From contig DENL01000010.1 of assembly GCA_002359655.1 (NCBI GenBank), forward strand, positions 1 to 48,128: a stretch of DNA of 48,128 bases, read 5' to 3'. This stretch comes from Rickettsiales bacterium UBA2645. GTDB taxonomy: Bacteria; Pseudomonadota; Alphaproteobacteria; Rickettsiales; UBA1997. Position numbers and translations under genes: made by a program. The stretch's first letter is position 1, and each line of letters starts with the position of its first letter. Shown here in pieces: positions 7,908 to 16,626 of the stretch. Under the pieces are notes generated by a model. That model did no database searches. It saw nothing but the letters and a program-made list of their open reading frames with translations, and was not told the origin of the DNA.

Positions 7908-9158
7908 TTATTCGTAGCGTAAAATCTCGGCTGGATTGGCTTTGCTGGCTTTATAAGCTGGATAAAGTGTGGCCAAAAATGAAATCATCAAAGACATTCC
8001 AACAATTAAAATTACGTCCGAAGCAAAAACTTTTGCTGGCAAAGTTGAAAGAAAATAAATTGCCGGATTAAACAAAGTTGTATCAGTTGCTGATTCAAGC
8101 CAGAGCTTGATATTATTGATGTTAGATGAAAATAAAACGCCGATAAAAAATCCTAAAAAAGTTCCGATAAATCCAATTGAAGAGCCACAAATTAAAAATA
8201 TACGCATAATTCCACCTTTGGTCATGCCAAGAGTGCGTAATAGCGCAATGTTTTTATTTTTATCATTAACCAACATAATCATGCTTGAAATTATGTTAAA
8301 AGCGGCAACCAAAATTATCAGGGTCAGAATCAAAAACATTACAGTGCTTTCAACTTTTAGTGCATCGATAAAACCAGAGTTGGATTGCTGCCAGTCAACG
8401 AAGTAAAGATCAGACTTCCTAGTTATGATTGGATAAATTTCTTGTTTTACCATGTCTAATTTTGTTGGTTCTTCGACAAAAATTTCGATACCAGAAACAG
8501 AATTTGGAAAACGAAAGTGAATTTGTGCCATGTCAAAATTTGTAAAAACTGTTGTTGAATCGTACTCGTAAAGACCAGACTCAAAAACTCCAACAACTTG
8601 ATAAGTTTTAATGCGCGGAATTGCCCCAACAATTGTCTCAGCAACTTCGGCAGAAATAATTTTTATTGGATCACCAATTTTTAAATTCAAGTTTTGTGCA
8701 ACTGCCGAGCCAATCAAGACAGAATTTTTTTCTGACATTTTTTCAATATCACCAGCTGTGATATTTTCTGAAATCAGCTTTTTATTTTTCAAATCTTCTA
8801 ACTTTACTGACTTGATTAAACCACCAGCATTCTTGCTTTTTGATGACAACATCGCCTGACTTTCAATAATCGGATCGACATATTTTACGCCAGAAACTTT
8901 TTTAATTTCATCAACTAAAGCTTGATATTCGTGAATCTGCGAACCGCGGCTATAAATTGTTAGATGTGAATTAACTCCCAAAATGCGATTAACTAATTCA
9001 TAACGAAAACCGTTCATCACTGACATAACCACAATCAAAGTGGCCACACCAATCATGATTCCGACAAAAGAAAAAATCGCCGTGATTGAGATAAATCCTT
9101 CTTTGCGTTTTGATTTTAAATAACGAAAAGCGATTAGAAATTCGAGTTTGGAGAACAT
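7908..9158 (-). CDS. Lipoprotein-releasing ABC transporter permease (LolC/LolE family)
   Basis: Inner-membrane component of the Lol system that extracts outer-membrane lipoproteins and hands them to LolA. The 416-residue protein has the family layout: an N-terminal membrane helix (about 22-47) after the conserved FRYLKSKRKEGF, a large periplasmic domain (about 50-268), then three C-terminal helices (about 272-297, 318-344 and 381-399) with the FtsX-type motif ALLRTLGM and the ending PAEILRYE. Alphaproteobacteria generally use one LolC/E-type permease as a homodimer, so I do not choose between the two names. The ATPase LolD is not beside it. It is the last gene of the FNR-fic-lol run and is 52 nt from fic. 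Confidence 0.9.
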   Translation of the reverse strand: MFSKLEFLIAFRYLKSKRKEGFISITAIFSFVGIMIGVATLIVVMSVMNGFRYELVNRILGVNSHLTIYSRGSQIHEYQALVDEIKKVSGVKYVDPIIESQAMLSSKSKNAGGLIKSVKLEDLKNKKLISENITAGDIEKMSEKNSVLIGSAVAQNLNLKIGDPIKIISAEVAETIVGAIPRIKTYQVVGVFESGLYEYDSTTVFTNFDMAQIHFRFPNSVSGIEIFVEEPTKLDMVKQEIYPIITRKSDLYFVDWQQSNSGFIDALKVESTVMFLILTLIILVAAFNIISSMIMLVNDKNKNIALLRTLGMTKGGIMRIFLICGSSIGFIGTFLGFFIGVLFSSNINNIKLWLESATDTTLFNPAIYFLSTLPAKVFASDVILIVGMSLMISFLATLYPAYKASKANPAEILRYE

Positions 9159-9210
9159 GTTTATTTATTTTGAATTTTGAAAATTTTGTATTTTTGATTG
9201 CACTTATTGA

Positions 9211-9966
9211 CTAGACTACCTCTGCCATCGCTTGTTTTATCGCGTCAAGCATGAACTCAATGAACAAAGTTGAATCTCCCGCTTTGTCGCAAGCGCCAAG
9301 AACTTGATAATATTTTTCTTGTTGTTTGTGAACCACAGTTTCAACTGGCAGATAGGCTAAAAATGGTACATACTTGCTTAAAATTAGGCTTTGCCAAAGT
9401 CGTCCCATGCGGCCGTTGCCATCAGAAAAGGGGTGAATAAATTCAAATTCGTAGTGAAAAACGCAGCTATTAATCAGCGGATGAGTTTCGGTTTTACTTA
9501 GCCAATCGAGTAAATCTTGTATCAAATGTGGTACACGTTCTGCAGGTGGTGCCATGTGAATCAAGGTTTGATCTTTATAAATTCCTACCAAGCCACTACG
9601 AAATTTCCCCGCCTCATCAACCAAACCGCGCATTAAAATTTCGTGTGCCTTTAGCAAATCTTGTAAATTTTCTGGCTGCCAATTTGACATTTCTTCGTAA
9701 GCCAAAAAAGCATTGCGAACTTCTTGAATTTCTCGCGGCTGTCCAAGAACCGTTTTTCCCTCAATCACCGCACTAACTTGTTTTTCACTTAAGCTGTTAT
9801 TTTCAATAGCAAGCGAGGCATGAATTGTACGGATACGATTGTTACGACGAAGCTGCGGATTCAACTCTTCCCTAGTTTCAAAAGACCAAGTAATAACCAT
9901 TTCTTCAATATCAGCAATAGATTTTAGAACAGAATCTGTGATTAAAAATGGTGGTCGATAGGCCAT
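9211..9966 (-). CDS. Fic family protein (probable AMP-transferase) with N-terminal inhibitory helix
   Basis: A 251-residue Fic-domain enzyme. The catalytic loop HPFSDGNGRMGR (His178 to Arg189) is complete, so AMP or a related group could be transferred to a target hydroxyl. An upstream SLAIEN (Ser51 to Asn56) matches the autoinhibition motif (S/T)xxxE(G/N), placing it with Fic proteins whose inhibitory helix precedes the catalytic domain. There is no obvious DNA-binding C-terminus. The ATG directly abuts the TAA of the upstream ferredoxin-NADP reductase gene with no intervening base, which suggests translational coupling. The target is unknown; it could act on a host or a bacterial protein. 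Confidence 0.9.
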   Translation of the reverse strand: MAYRPPFLITDSVLKSIADIEEMVITWSFETREELNPQLRRNNRIRTIHASLAIENNSLSEKQVSAVIEGKTVLGQPREIQEVRNAFLAYEEMSNWQPENLQDLLKAHEILMRGLVDEAGKFRSGLVGIYKDQTLIHMAPPAERVPHLIQDLLDWLSKTETHPLINSCVFHYEFEFIHPFSDGNGRMGRLWQSLILSKYVPFLAYLPVETVVHKQQEKYYQVLGACDKAGDSTLFIEFMLDAIKQAMAEVV

Positions 9967-10977
9967 TTAAGAAATGCCTTTAGAAGTTGAATATTCAAAG
10001 TGAAAAATTTGATCTGGATGAACAATTTTGTAAATGTCGTGGGCAGCAGAGGCGGCTTCGGCAAAGCCAGTTAAAATTAATTTCAATTTATTTTTGTAAG
10101 TGGCGATGTCGCCAATGGCGTAAATTCCTGCAATTGAGGTACGCATTGTTGAAACATCTACAACTTCGATATGATTTTTATGCAAATTCAAACCCCAATC
10201 AGCGATTGGGCCAAGCTCCATGGCCAGTCCGAAAAATGGCAATAAATAATCAGCTGCGAGTTTTTTTATGTTGCCATCAAAATCTTTTACTAAAACTGCG
10301 GAAAGCTTGCCGTCATTGCCTTCAAGCCCCTCTAGTTGGAACGGAATTACTAACTCAATTTTACCTTGCGCTCCTAGTTGCTTCATTTTTTCAGCGCTTT
10401 CAGGAGCACAGCGAAATTTATCGCGACGATGCACAACATAAACTTTGGCAGCGATTTCAGCCAACGAAATTGCCCAATCAACTGCAGAGTCTCCACCACC
10501 AGCAATAACTACATTTTTGCCAGCAAATTCTGCTTTGTTACGTACTGCGTAGAAAATTGATTTACCTTCAAATTCTTCAATTCTGTCAAGTGGCGGACGA
10601 TTGGGGCCAAAGGCTCCGCAGCCAGCGGCAATAATCACGGCTTTGCAATTAATTTGAGTATTTTTTGAAGTTGTGACAGTAAAACTTCCGTCAGAATTTT
10701 TAATAAACTTATCAACGCGTTGATTTAAATGATAAGTTGGTGCAAATGGTGCTGCTTGGGCTTCTAGAAGCTCAATCAATTCACTTGCAGCAACTTTTGG
10801 ATGAGCTGGAATATCATAAATTGGTTTTTCTGGATAAAGCGCGGTGCATTGTCCGCCAATAATTTCTAGAGTGTCGATTACATGAGATTTGATTTTCAAC
10901 ATTCCAGCTTCGAAGATCGAGAATAATCCTGCTGGACCTGCGCCAATAATGACTAAATCGGTATTATGAGTCGTCAT
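9967..10977 (-). CDS. Ferredoxin--NADP+ reductase, thioredoxin-reductase-like type
   Basis: A 336-residue FAD/NAD(P)H flavoprotein. It has the FAD motif GAGPAG (12-17), the family hallmark GGQCTALYPEKPIYDIP (from 41), the NADP-binding GGGDSAVDW (160-168) and a C-terminal FAD contact YAIGDIA. The CxxC disulfide of true thioredoxin reductase is absent, which identifies the TrxR-like FNR group common in alphaproteobacteria and Firmicutes. It moves electrons between NADPH and ferredoxin or flavodoxin in the cytoplasm. It heads the FNR-fic-lol run; its ATG lies close to the divergent small coiled-coil gene. Confidence 0.92.
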   Translation of the reverse strand: MTTHNTDLVIIGAGPAGLFSIFEAGMLKIKSHVIDTLEIIGGQCTALYPEKPIYDIPAHPKVAASELIELLEAQAAPFAPTYHLNQRVDKFIKNSDGSFTVTTSKNTQINCKAVIIAAGCGAFGPNRPPLDRIEEFEGKSIFYAVRNKAEFAGKNVVIAGGGDSAVDWAISLAEIAAKVYVVHRRDKFRCAPESAEKMKQLGAQGKIELVIPFQLEGLEGNDGKLSAVLVKDFDGNIKKLAADYLLPFFGLAMELGPIADWGLNLHKNHIEVVDVSTMRTSIAGIYAIGDIATYKNKLKLILTGFAEAASAAHDIYKIVHPDQIFHFEYSTSKGIS

Positions 10978-11127
10978 AATTTTTATTTTATTATAAGAAA
11001 ATTTATCTCAAATAAATTAAGTTTTGGCTTAGAAAAACACAAGCGCACAAATCGTAACTTGCTTTTGAAATTGGAGAGAAATATTTTGTTTAAGTTTTTG
11101 AAAATCATCACTTTCTCTAAACACCTT

Positions 11128-11376
11128 ATGAACACCACTGCAATGTCTGGAATCTATTTCAACAATCCAATTAAAACTCTGCATCGCTTAAGAGAAGCTG
11201 GCTTTACTGAAAAACAAGCCGAAGCCCAACTTGAGATTATTAGTAACTGCATAGAACATGGAGTCGCTACCAAAAAGGATTTGAAAGAACTAGAACTTCG
11301 AATGAAAATAAAAACCGCTACAATCGTCGCATCAATCGTTGGATTTTTTTCATTATTGGAAAAATTTATAAAATAA
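11128..11376 (+). CDS. Small coiled-coil membrane protein, DUF1640-like
   Basis: An 82-residue protein. I start it at the ATG at 11128 (MNTTAMSGIYF) because the frame further upstream is basic, low-complexity sequence that runs into the divergent FNR gene. The segment TLHRLREAGFTEKQAEAQLE resembles the start of DUF1640/CCDC90-type coiled-coil proteins. A predicted helix continues through KKDLKELELRM and ends in one C-terminal membrane segment (about 61-78). The family includes relatives of mitochondrial MCUR1, but bacterial function is unknown. The assignment rests on a short motif. Confidence 0.6.
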   Translation: MNTTAMSGIYFNNPIKTLHRLREAGFTEKQAEAQLEIISNCIEHGVATKKDLKELELRMKIKTATIVASIVGFFSLLEKFIK

Positions 11377-11439
11377 ACCCGCTGGCGAGCCCGCCTTATC
11401 TTTGTTGCAAAGCCTTGCGCAATCTTAATCAAAACTAAA

Positions 11440-13728
11440 ATGTTAAAAACTGCAAACCTAGGCTTTCCTAGAATTGGTGCTAATCGTGAGCTTAAAAAAG
11501 CTATCGAAAGCTATTGGAAGAAAAGCTCTTCTGCAGCTGACTTACAAAAAGCAGCTGCTGAAATCAGAGCAAAAAATTGGCAAACTCAAAAATCCGCTGG
11601 CATCACTTTTATTCCTTCAAACGATTTTTCTTTTTACGATCAAATATTGGATGCCCAAGTTTTGTTTGGCGCTGTTCCAGATCGTTTTAAATTCAACGGC
11701 GAAAACGTTGATTTAGACCTTTATTTTGCAATGGCTCGCGGTGCACAACGTGACGGCATTGACGTCACCGCAATGGAAATGACTAAATGGTTCGACACTA
11801 ATTATCACTACATTGTTGCTGAATTTAAAAAAGATCAGCAGTTCAAAATTTCATCAAACAAAATTTTTGACGAATATTTGGAGGCAAAAAAATTAGGAAT
11901 TGAAACTCGTCCAACTGTGATTGGGCCAGTTACTTTCTTGCTTCTTGGCAAATCAATTGATGGTTCAAATAAATTAAATTTGCTCGACAATCTTTTAGTT
12001 GCTTACAAAGAATTATTTAAAAAATTAGCTGAACTGGGTGTTAAAGACATACAAATTGACGAGCCTTTTTTAGTTACTGATTTATCTGAAGAAGCCAGAA
12101 AAGCCTACGATTTAGCTTATGAAAAAATTAAACAATTCACTGGCAACATTAAACTTCACTTAGCAACTTATTTCGACTCTATTGCTGATAATACCAAGCT
12201 TGCTTTCAGCCTTGGTACTGAATCAGTGCATGTTGATTTAGTTCGCGCTAATGATCAATTTGATGAAGTTTTAAAATCAGTAAAAGCTAATCAAATCTTG
12301 TCTTTAGGCTTGGTTGATGGAAGAAACATTTGGATTAATAATTTCGAAAATTCAGTTGCGCTTGCTAAAAAAGCTGTAGAAAAACTTGGTAAAGACCGTG
12401 TTATTATTGCACCTTCATGTTCTTTGATTCACACGCCAGTTGATTTAGAAAATGAAACCGAGCTTGACGTAGAATTAAAATCTTGGTTGTCTTTTGCTAC
12501 GCAAAAACTTTCTGAAATTTCAACTATCGCTAAAGCTGCTGGAAATCAAGAATCAGAAGCTAAAGTAGCTCTTGAGATTAATAAAAAATCTTTGCAAGCA
12601 CGCAAAACTTCTTCTCGAATTCACAATGATGAAGTCAAAAAACGCGTTGCATCAATCAGAGAGAATTTAATCAATCGTAAGAGTGACTTCAAAACTCGTA
12701 AAAAAATCCAAAATACCCACATCAATCTGCCATTGCTGCCTACAACAACTATCGGCTCTTTTCCACAAACTAAAGAAGTTCGCAAAGCTCGCGCTGATTT
12801 TAAAGCCGGCAAAATTTCTGCAGCTGATTACGACAAATTCGTCAAAGAAGAAACTACTCGTACAATTCGCTTTCAAGAAGAGATCGGACTCGATGTTTTG
12901 GTTCACGGTGAATTCGAGCGCAACGACATGGTAGAATATTTCGGTGAACAATTAGCAGGATTTTTCTTCACCAAAAATGGCTGGGTTCAAAGCTATGGAA
13001 GTCGCTGCGTAAAACCTCCGGTAATTTTTGGCGATGTTTCGCGTCCAAATCCAATGACAGTTGAGTGGGCAAAATACGCACAAAGCCAAACCAAACAAAT
13101 CATGAAAGGCATGTTGACTGGCCCAATCACGATTTTGCAATGGTCTTTTGTACGTGACGATCAACCTCGCAAAGATACGGCTTTGCAAATTGCTTTTGCC
13201 ATTCGCGATGAGGTTTGCGATTTAGAAAATGCAGGCATCAAAATCATTCAAATTGACGAAGCTGCACTTCGCGAAGGATTACCAATTCGTAAAGCTAATT
13301 GGAAAAGCTATTTAAAATGGGCAGTTGATGCTTTCAGAATCAGCGCTTCTGGTGTTGAAGATCGAACTCAAATCCATACTCATATGTGCTACTCTGAATT
13401 TAACGATATCATTGCAGCCATCGCCGATATGGACGCCGATGTAATTTCAATCGAAACTTCTCGTTCACAAATGGAATTATTGAATGCCTTTGTAAACTTC
13501 AAATATCCAAATGAGATTGGACCCGGTGTTTATGATATTCACTCTCCAAGAGTTCCCAAAAGAGAAGAAATGGAAGATCTTTTAAAGAAAGCTTTAGATG
13601 TTTTAAAGCCTGAGCAAATCTGGGTAAATCCTGATTGCGGACTTAAAACTCGTGATTGGCCAGAAACTAAATCTGCTTTAAAAGAAATGGTTGAAGCAAC
13701 TAAATCTTTGCGAGCTCAAATTCAGTAG
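11440..13728 (+). CDS. metE: 5-methyltetrahydropteroyltriglutamate--homocysteine methyltransferase (cobalamin-independent methionine synthase)
   Basis: Makes methionine from homocysteine using methyl-tetrahydrofolate polyglutamate, without vitamin B12. The 762-residue protein is full length with two barrel domains. The N-terminus has LGFPRIGANRELKKA, and the C-terminal domain starts near TTTIGSFPQT (about 435-444). The zinc ligands are His648 and Cys650 (HTHMC), Glu672 (SIETSRS) and Cys733 (NPDCGLKTR); the conserved His701 lies in YDIHSPR. The 63-nt upstream gap shows no recognisable cobalamin or SAM riboswitch. A strong terminator follows. MetE suggests that the cell does not depend on B12 for this step. 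Confidence 0.97.
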   Translation: MLKTANLGFPRIGANRELKKAIESYWKKSSSAADLQKAAAEIRAKNWQTQKSAGITFIPSNDFSFYDQILDAQVLFGAVPDRFKFNGENVDLDLYFAMARGAQRDGIDVTAMEMTKWFDTNYHYIVAEFKKDQQFKISSNKIFDEYLEAKKLGIETRPTVIGPVTFLLLGKSIDGSNKLNLLDNLLVAYKELFKKLAELGVKDIQIDEPFLVTDLSEEARKAYDLAYEKIKQFTGNIKLHLATYFDSIADNTKLAFSLGTESVHVDLVRANDQFDEVLKSVKANQILSLGLVDGRNIWINNFENSVALAKKAVEKLGKDRVIIAPSCSLIHTPVDLENETELDVELKSWLSFATQKLSEISTIAKAAGNQESEAKVALEINKKSLQARKTSSRIHNDEVKKRVASIRENLINRKSDFKTRKKIQNTHINLPLLPTTTIGSFPQTKEVRKARADFKAGKISAADYDKFVKEETTRTIRFQEEIGLDVLVHGEFERNDMVEYFGEQLAGFFFTKNGWVQSYGSRCVKPPVIFGDVSRPNPMTVEWAKYAQSQTKQIMKGMLTGPITILQWSFVRDDQPRKDTALQIAFAIRDEVCDLENAGIKIIQIDEAALREGLPIRKANWKSYLKWAVDAFRISASGVEDRTQIHTHMCYSEFNDIIAAIADMDADVISIETSRSQMELLNAFVNFKYPNEIGPGVYDIHSPRVPKREEMEDLLKKALDVLKPEQIWVNPDCGLKTRDWPETKSALKEMVEATKSLRAQIQ

Positions 13729-13757
13729 TAAAACTTAAGCTCGAAATAGAACAAAAT

Positions 13758-13796
13758 AAAACCGACTCGTGAAGTTTTTTCACGGGTCGGTTTTTT
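13758..13796 (+). terminator. Rho-independent terminator after metE
   Basis: The arms ACCGACTCGTGAA (13761-13773) and TTCACGGGTCGGT (13779-13791) pair over 13 bp with a single T-G wobble, enclose the loop GTTTT, and are followed by a run of T. Flanking A/T bases extend the stem. It lies 30 nt after the metE stop. Confidence 0.93.
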
Positions 13797-14053
13797 ATTG
13801 GCAGATCTTAGCCATAATTTTTCAATCCAGGGTAGAAATTTTTTTTCACTCTTAAATCCTAGCTTGGTGGTAATATTTTTTCCTCAAGTTGAAAATGCCA
13901 ACACATTTGATTTCATCACGATTTGATGTTCACCACTTTTAACCCTACCACAGGCTTTCACCACGAGCTGATCCCCGAATTCAGTATTGTCAGAATAAAA
14001 TCACCACTTTAAATTGAGTTTCACTTAAATTACTCACCATAAAATTAATTAAA
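13797..14053. other. Noncoding gap upstream of comM
   Basis: About 257 nt between the metE terminator and comM. No recognisable tRNA, rRNA or known ncRNA was found, and no convincing gene. Its right half carries the TCACCA repeats listed separately. A weak TTGAGT/CATAAA pair (14014-14043) would place the transcript start almost on the comM ATG and is not claimed as a promoter. Confidence 0.5.
13930..14039 (+). repeat. Four dispersed TCACCA(C) direct repeats upstream of comM
   Basis: TCACCAC occurs at 13930-13936, 13958-13964 and 14001-14007, and TCACCA at 14034-14039. The first and third copies extend to TCACCACTTTWAA-like 13-mers. Spacings are 28, 43 and 33 nt. They cluster in the 125 nt before comM. 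A regulator-binding array is possible; the number of copies is modest and function is inference. Confidence 0.4.
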
Positions 14054-15568
14054 ATGGTTGCCAAAATTAAAACCTTCTCTTTCGTTGGAGTTGATGTTGT
14101 TGAAGTTGATGTTCAGGTAAAAATCAGTGAAGGTGGAAATCCCCTTTTTACAATTGTTGGTTTACCAGATAAAGCTGTTGGTGAATCTAAAGAGCGCGTT
14201 CGTGCTGCAATTTCTTCGACTGGCCTTGCTTGGCCTTTCAAAAAAATTACCGTTAATTTAGCTCCAGCAGATTTGCAAAAGGAAGGTGGACATTTTGATT
14301 TGCCAATCGCTCTTGGAATAATGATTGAAATGGGAATTCTTGAACAACGAATGGTCGAAGATTTATTTGTTTTAGGCGAACTTTCTTTGGACGGCTCAAT
14401 CAACTCAATTAATGGAACTATTTCAGCCGCAATTGGCGCTAATCAAAGAAATTGTGGTATAATCTGTCCACAAATAAATGGCTTTGAAGCTGCTTGGGCA
14501 GGAGATCTAGAAATTATTGCCGCCCCAGATTTACTTACGTTAATTAATCACTTTAAAGGTCAGCAATTTTTAGCACGACCTGAAAATAAACAGATTTTTG
14601 AAACCCCAATCTATCCAGATTTATCAGACATTAAAGGCCAAGAATCTGCCAAGCGCGCTTTAGAAATTGCTGCAGCTGGCGGTCATAATTTACTTTTGAT
14701 TGGGCCTCCTGGAACTGGCAAATCAATGTTGGCATCAAGACTGGCAGGAATCTTACCGCCACCAGAACTAAATGAAATTCTAGAAATCAACATGATTCAC
14801 AGCATCAATGGCGGAATTGTTGATGGAAAATTAATCACCCACCGACCTTATCGCAGTCCGCATCATTCTTGTTCAATGCCAGCAATGATCGGTGGCGGAG
14901 TTAAAGCCAAACCCGGAGAAGTTTCATTAGCACATCAGGGAATTTTATTTTTGGATGAATTGGCTGAATTTCCGCGTCAAGTTTTAGATTCATTACGACA
15001 ACCTCTGGAAACTGGCGATGTCAATGTTTCTCGCGTAAACGCTCGCATCAATTATCCAGCAAATTTTCAATTGGTAACAGCAATGAATCCTTGTCGCTGC
15101 GGCTATTTAGGAGATGCAGCGCGCGAATGTAAAAAAGCTCCGATTTGTGGTGAAGATTATAAAAACAAAATTTCTGGGCCACTTTTAGATCGCATCGACA
15201 TCACAATTAATGTACCTCAAGTTGACATTTTTTCTGAAATTTCTAGCAAAAGTGAAAGTTCAGAAATTGTTAAAGCGAGAGTTTTAGAGGCACGAAGACT
15301 ACAAAAAATAAGATATGAAGCTGAACCTGCGATGCAAAATTTACCAAAAATAAATTCAAAAATTGATGGCAAAATTTTAGAAAAATTTAGCGAACTTGAT
15401 GAGGAATGTCGTAAAGTTTTGAAAAAATCAGTGGAAAAAATGTCAACTTCGATGCGCGGAATCAATCGAATTTTGCGAGTTGCGCTAACTATTGCAGATT
15501 TAGAAAAAAGCGAACAAATCCATCAGCATCATTTGCTAGAAGCGATTTCTTATCGACGAAAGATCTAG
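14054..15568 (+). CDS. comM: ComM/YifB-type AAA+ ATPase (Mg-chelatase-like)
   Basis: A hexameric helicase of the Mg-chelatase-like family that promotes branch migration during integration of transformed DNA in bacteria where ComM has been studied. The 504-residue protein has the N-terminal fold-S5-like domain (FSFVGVDVVEVDVQV, then TIVGLPDKAVGESKERVR), Walker A GPPGTGKS (217-224), Walker B LFLDEL (298-303), YRSPHHS, and the cysteine element MNPCRCGYLG with two more cysteines at about 359 and 365. It ends in a lid/C-terminal domain with MRGINRILRVA. Its stop overlaps that of the convergent esterase in a shared CTAG. Confidence 0.95.
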   Translation: MVAKIKTFSFVGVDVVEVDVQVKISEGGNPLFTIVGLPDKAVGESKERVRAAISSTGLAWPFKKITVNLAPADLQKEGGHFDLPIALGIMIEMGILEQRMVEDLFVLGELSLDGSINSINGTISAAIGANQRNCGIICPQINGFEAAWAGDLEIIAAPDLLTLINHFKGQQFLARPENKQIFETPIYPDLSDIKGQESAKRALEIAAAGGHNLLLIGPPGTGKSMLASRLAGILPPPELNEILEINMIHSINGGIVDGKLITHRPYRSPHHSCSMPAMIGGGVKAKPGEVSLAHQGILFLDELAEFPRQVLDSLRQPLETGDVNVSRVNARINYPANFQLVTAMNPCRCGYLGDAARECKKAPICGEDYKNKISGPLLDRIDITINVPQVDIFSEISSKSESSEIVKARVLEARRLQKIRYEAEPAMQNLPKINSKIDGKILEKFSELDEECRKVLKKSVEKMSTSMRGINRILRVALTIADLEKSEQIHQHHLLEAISYRRKI

Positions 15569-16275
15569 AGTTTAGAAATTTCTTCCAAAATAATTTTTCT
15601 TGTCTTTTCGATATCGCTTAAATGTGGCGCGTGACCACAATTTTTAAAAACTTCTAAACGAAAGTTTTTTATTCTTTCTTTAAAATAATCAGCTTGTGAA
15701 GGATGAATGATCATATCGCCTACACCTTGAAACAAAAGAGTTCGTGGTATTTGAGAAAAATCTAAATCGAAGCAAGAAAATCTTTTTAACTCATCAAACC
15801 AATTAATCAGATTAAAAAGATTTTTATCATTAACATCTAAAGTGTGCGCAATTTCACGAGCGTTTTGATCATTCATCGAAATTAAAATTGAGAATTGTCT
15901 CATAGCTTGATTGGCAGCTTTAATCAAGTTGGCGCGAAATTCTGAAAAAGTTTTTTGTGACATTGCTGCGGCAATTTTTTCTGATTTCACCATCTGAAAT
16001 GGTGGCGCAATTAAAATTAATAATTTTGGATTAAGAATTTTTTTTTCAACAAGACGAATGGCCAATTGACCACCCAGACTCCAACCTATTACAATTTCTG
16101 GATTTAGATTTTGTGATTTGATATCGGTAAAAAATTTTTCAACATCAGAGAAGCCAGAATAGTCAATTGAAGACACAAAAAAAGGGTCAAAATTTGATTC
16201 CTTGAAAACGAATTCCAAAGAATCAAACCTTTGACCCCAACCCGTCAAACATAAACAGGTAGCTTTCTTAGACAT
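15565..16275 (-). CDS. Alpha/beta hydrolase, BioH-like (pimeloyl-ACP methyl ester esterase-like)
   Basis: A 236-residue cytoplasmic esterase. The nucleophile elbow GWSLGG (Ser66), the acid in GVGDMIIHP (Asp187) and the histidine in CGHAPHLS (His215) form a complete catalytic triad in the same contexts as BioH, and LTGWGQ near the N-terminus matches the oxyanion region. BioH releases pimeloyl-ACP in biotin synthesis. No other biotin gene is nearby, so the exact substrate is uncertain and I give no symbol. It lies 7 nt downstream of rpmE on the same strand, so the two probably share a transcript. Confidence 0.75.
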   Translation of the reverse strand: MSKKATCLCLTGWGQRFDSLEFVFKESNFDPFFVSSIDYSGFSDVEKFFTDIKSQNLNPEIVIGWSLGGQLAIRLVEKKILNPKLLILIAPPFQMVKSEKIAAAMSQKTFSEFRANLIKAANQAMRQFSILISMNDQNAREIAHTLDVNDKNLFNLINWFDELKRFSCFDLDFSQIPRTLLFQGVGDMIIHPSQADYFKERIKNFRLEVFKNCGHAPHLSDIEKTRKIILEEISKL

Positions 16276-16282
16276 TTAAAAA

Positions 16283-16576
16283 CTAAGAATCTTTTTTGTC
16301 GTTTGCACCACCAACAAAATCGAAGTTGCCGAATTTGCTTTTGAATTTAGTGACTCTCTCGTCATTAGCATTGATGAAGCTTTGACCTTTTTCTTGCCAA
16401 GCTGGATGATTTTTTGGATCAACGTCCAATCTCAGAGTATCGCCTTCTTTCCCCCAAGTTGTAAGAACTTGAAACTGAGTTTTTTTATCAGTCATGATCA
16501 CATTGATCAAATGCTGCTTCGGATGCTTGTCAGCATTGCTTTCAACGGCTTTAGCTTTATTTTTAGCTTTTGACAT
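16283..16576 (-). CDS. rpmE: 50S ribosomal protein bL31, zinc-free type
   Basis: A 97-residue bL31. The conserved core HPKQHLINVIMTDKKTQF, TWGKEGDTLRLDVDP, HPAWQ and RVTKFKSKFGNF is present. The CxxC zinc site is absent, so this is the C-minus form. Compared with the usual protein, which begins a few residues before HPK, it has an extra Lys-rich N-terminus of about 15 residues (MSKAKNKAKAVESNADK). The ATG is supported by AGGT at a suitable distance; the only other Met is inside the conserved core. It precedes the BioH-like gene by 7 nt. Confidence 0.93.
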   Translation of the reverse strand: MSKAKNKAKAVESNADKHPKQHLINVIMTDKKTQFQVLTTWGKEGDTLRLDVDPKNHPAWQEKGQSFINANDERVTKFKSKFGNFDFVGGANDKKDS

Positions 16577-16609
16577 TTTCTACCTGAATTTTTTTGTGAA
16601 TTTTATTTG

Positions 16610-16626
16610 AAGTCTTGAAAAGACTT
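16610..16626 (-). promoter_or_regulatory. Hairpin in the rpmE leader
   Basis: A 7-bp perfect inverted repeat, AAGTCTT-GAA-AAGACTT, about 34 nt upstream of the rpmE ATG in the presumed 5' leader. It could be a ribosomal-protein control element or chance; no terminator-type T run follows on the rpmE strand. The rest of the 16577-16852 gap shows no gene. Confidence 0.3.

Noticed and set aside
10966..11127. N-terminal extension of the small coiled-coil protein
   Set aside because: It is basic low-complexity sequence overlapping the divergent FNR start; the ATG at 11128 fits the conserved part.
11377..11439. Riboswitch before metE
   Set aside because: The 63-nt gap is too short and lacks cobalamin or SAM riboswitch elements.
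13887..14000. A 38-codon minus-strand open frame with protein-like composition upstream of comM
   Set aside because: It is bounded by TGA on both sides with no start codon context; a run of this length is expected by chance in six frames.
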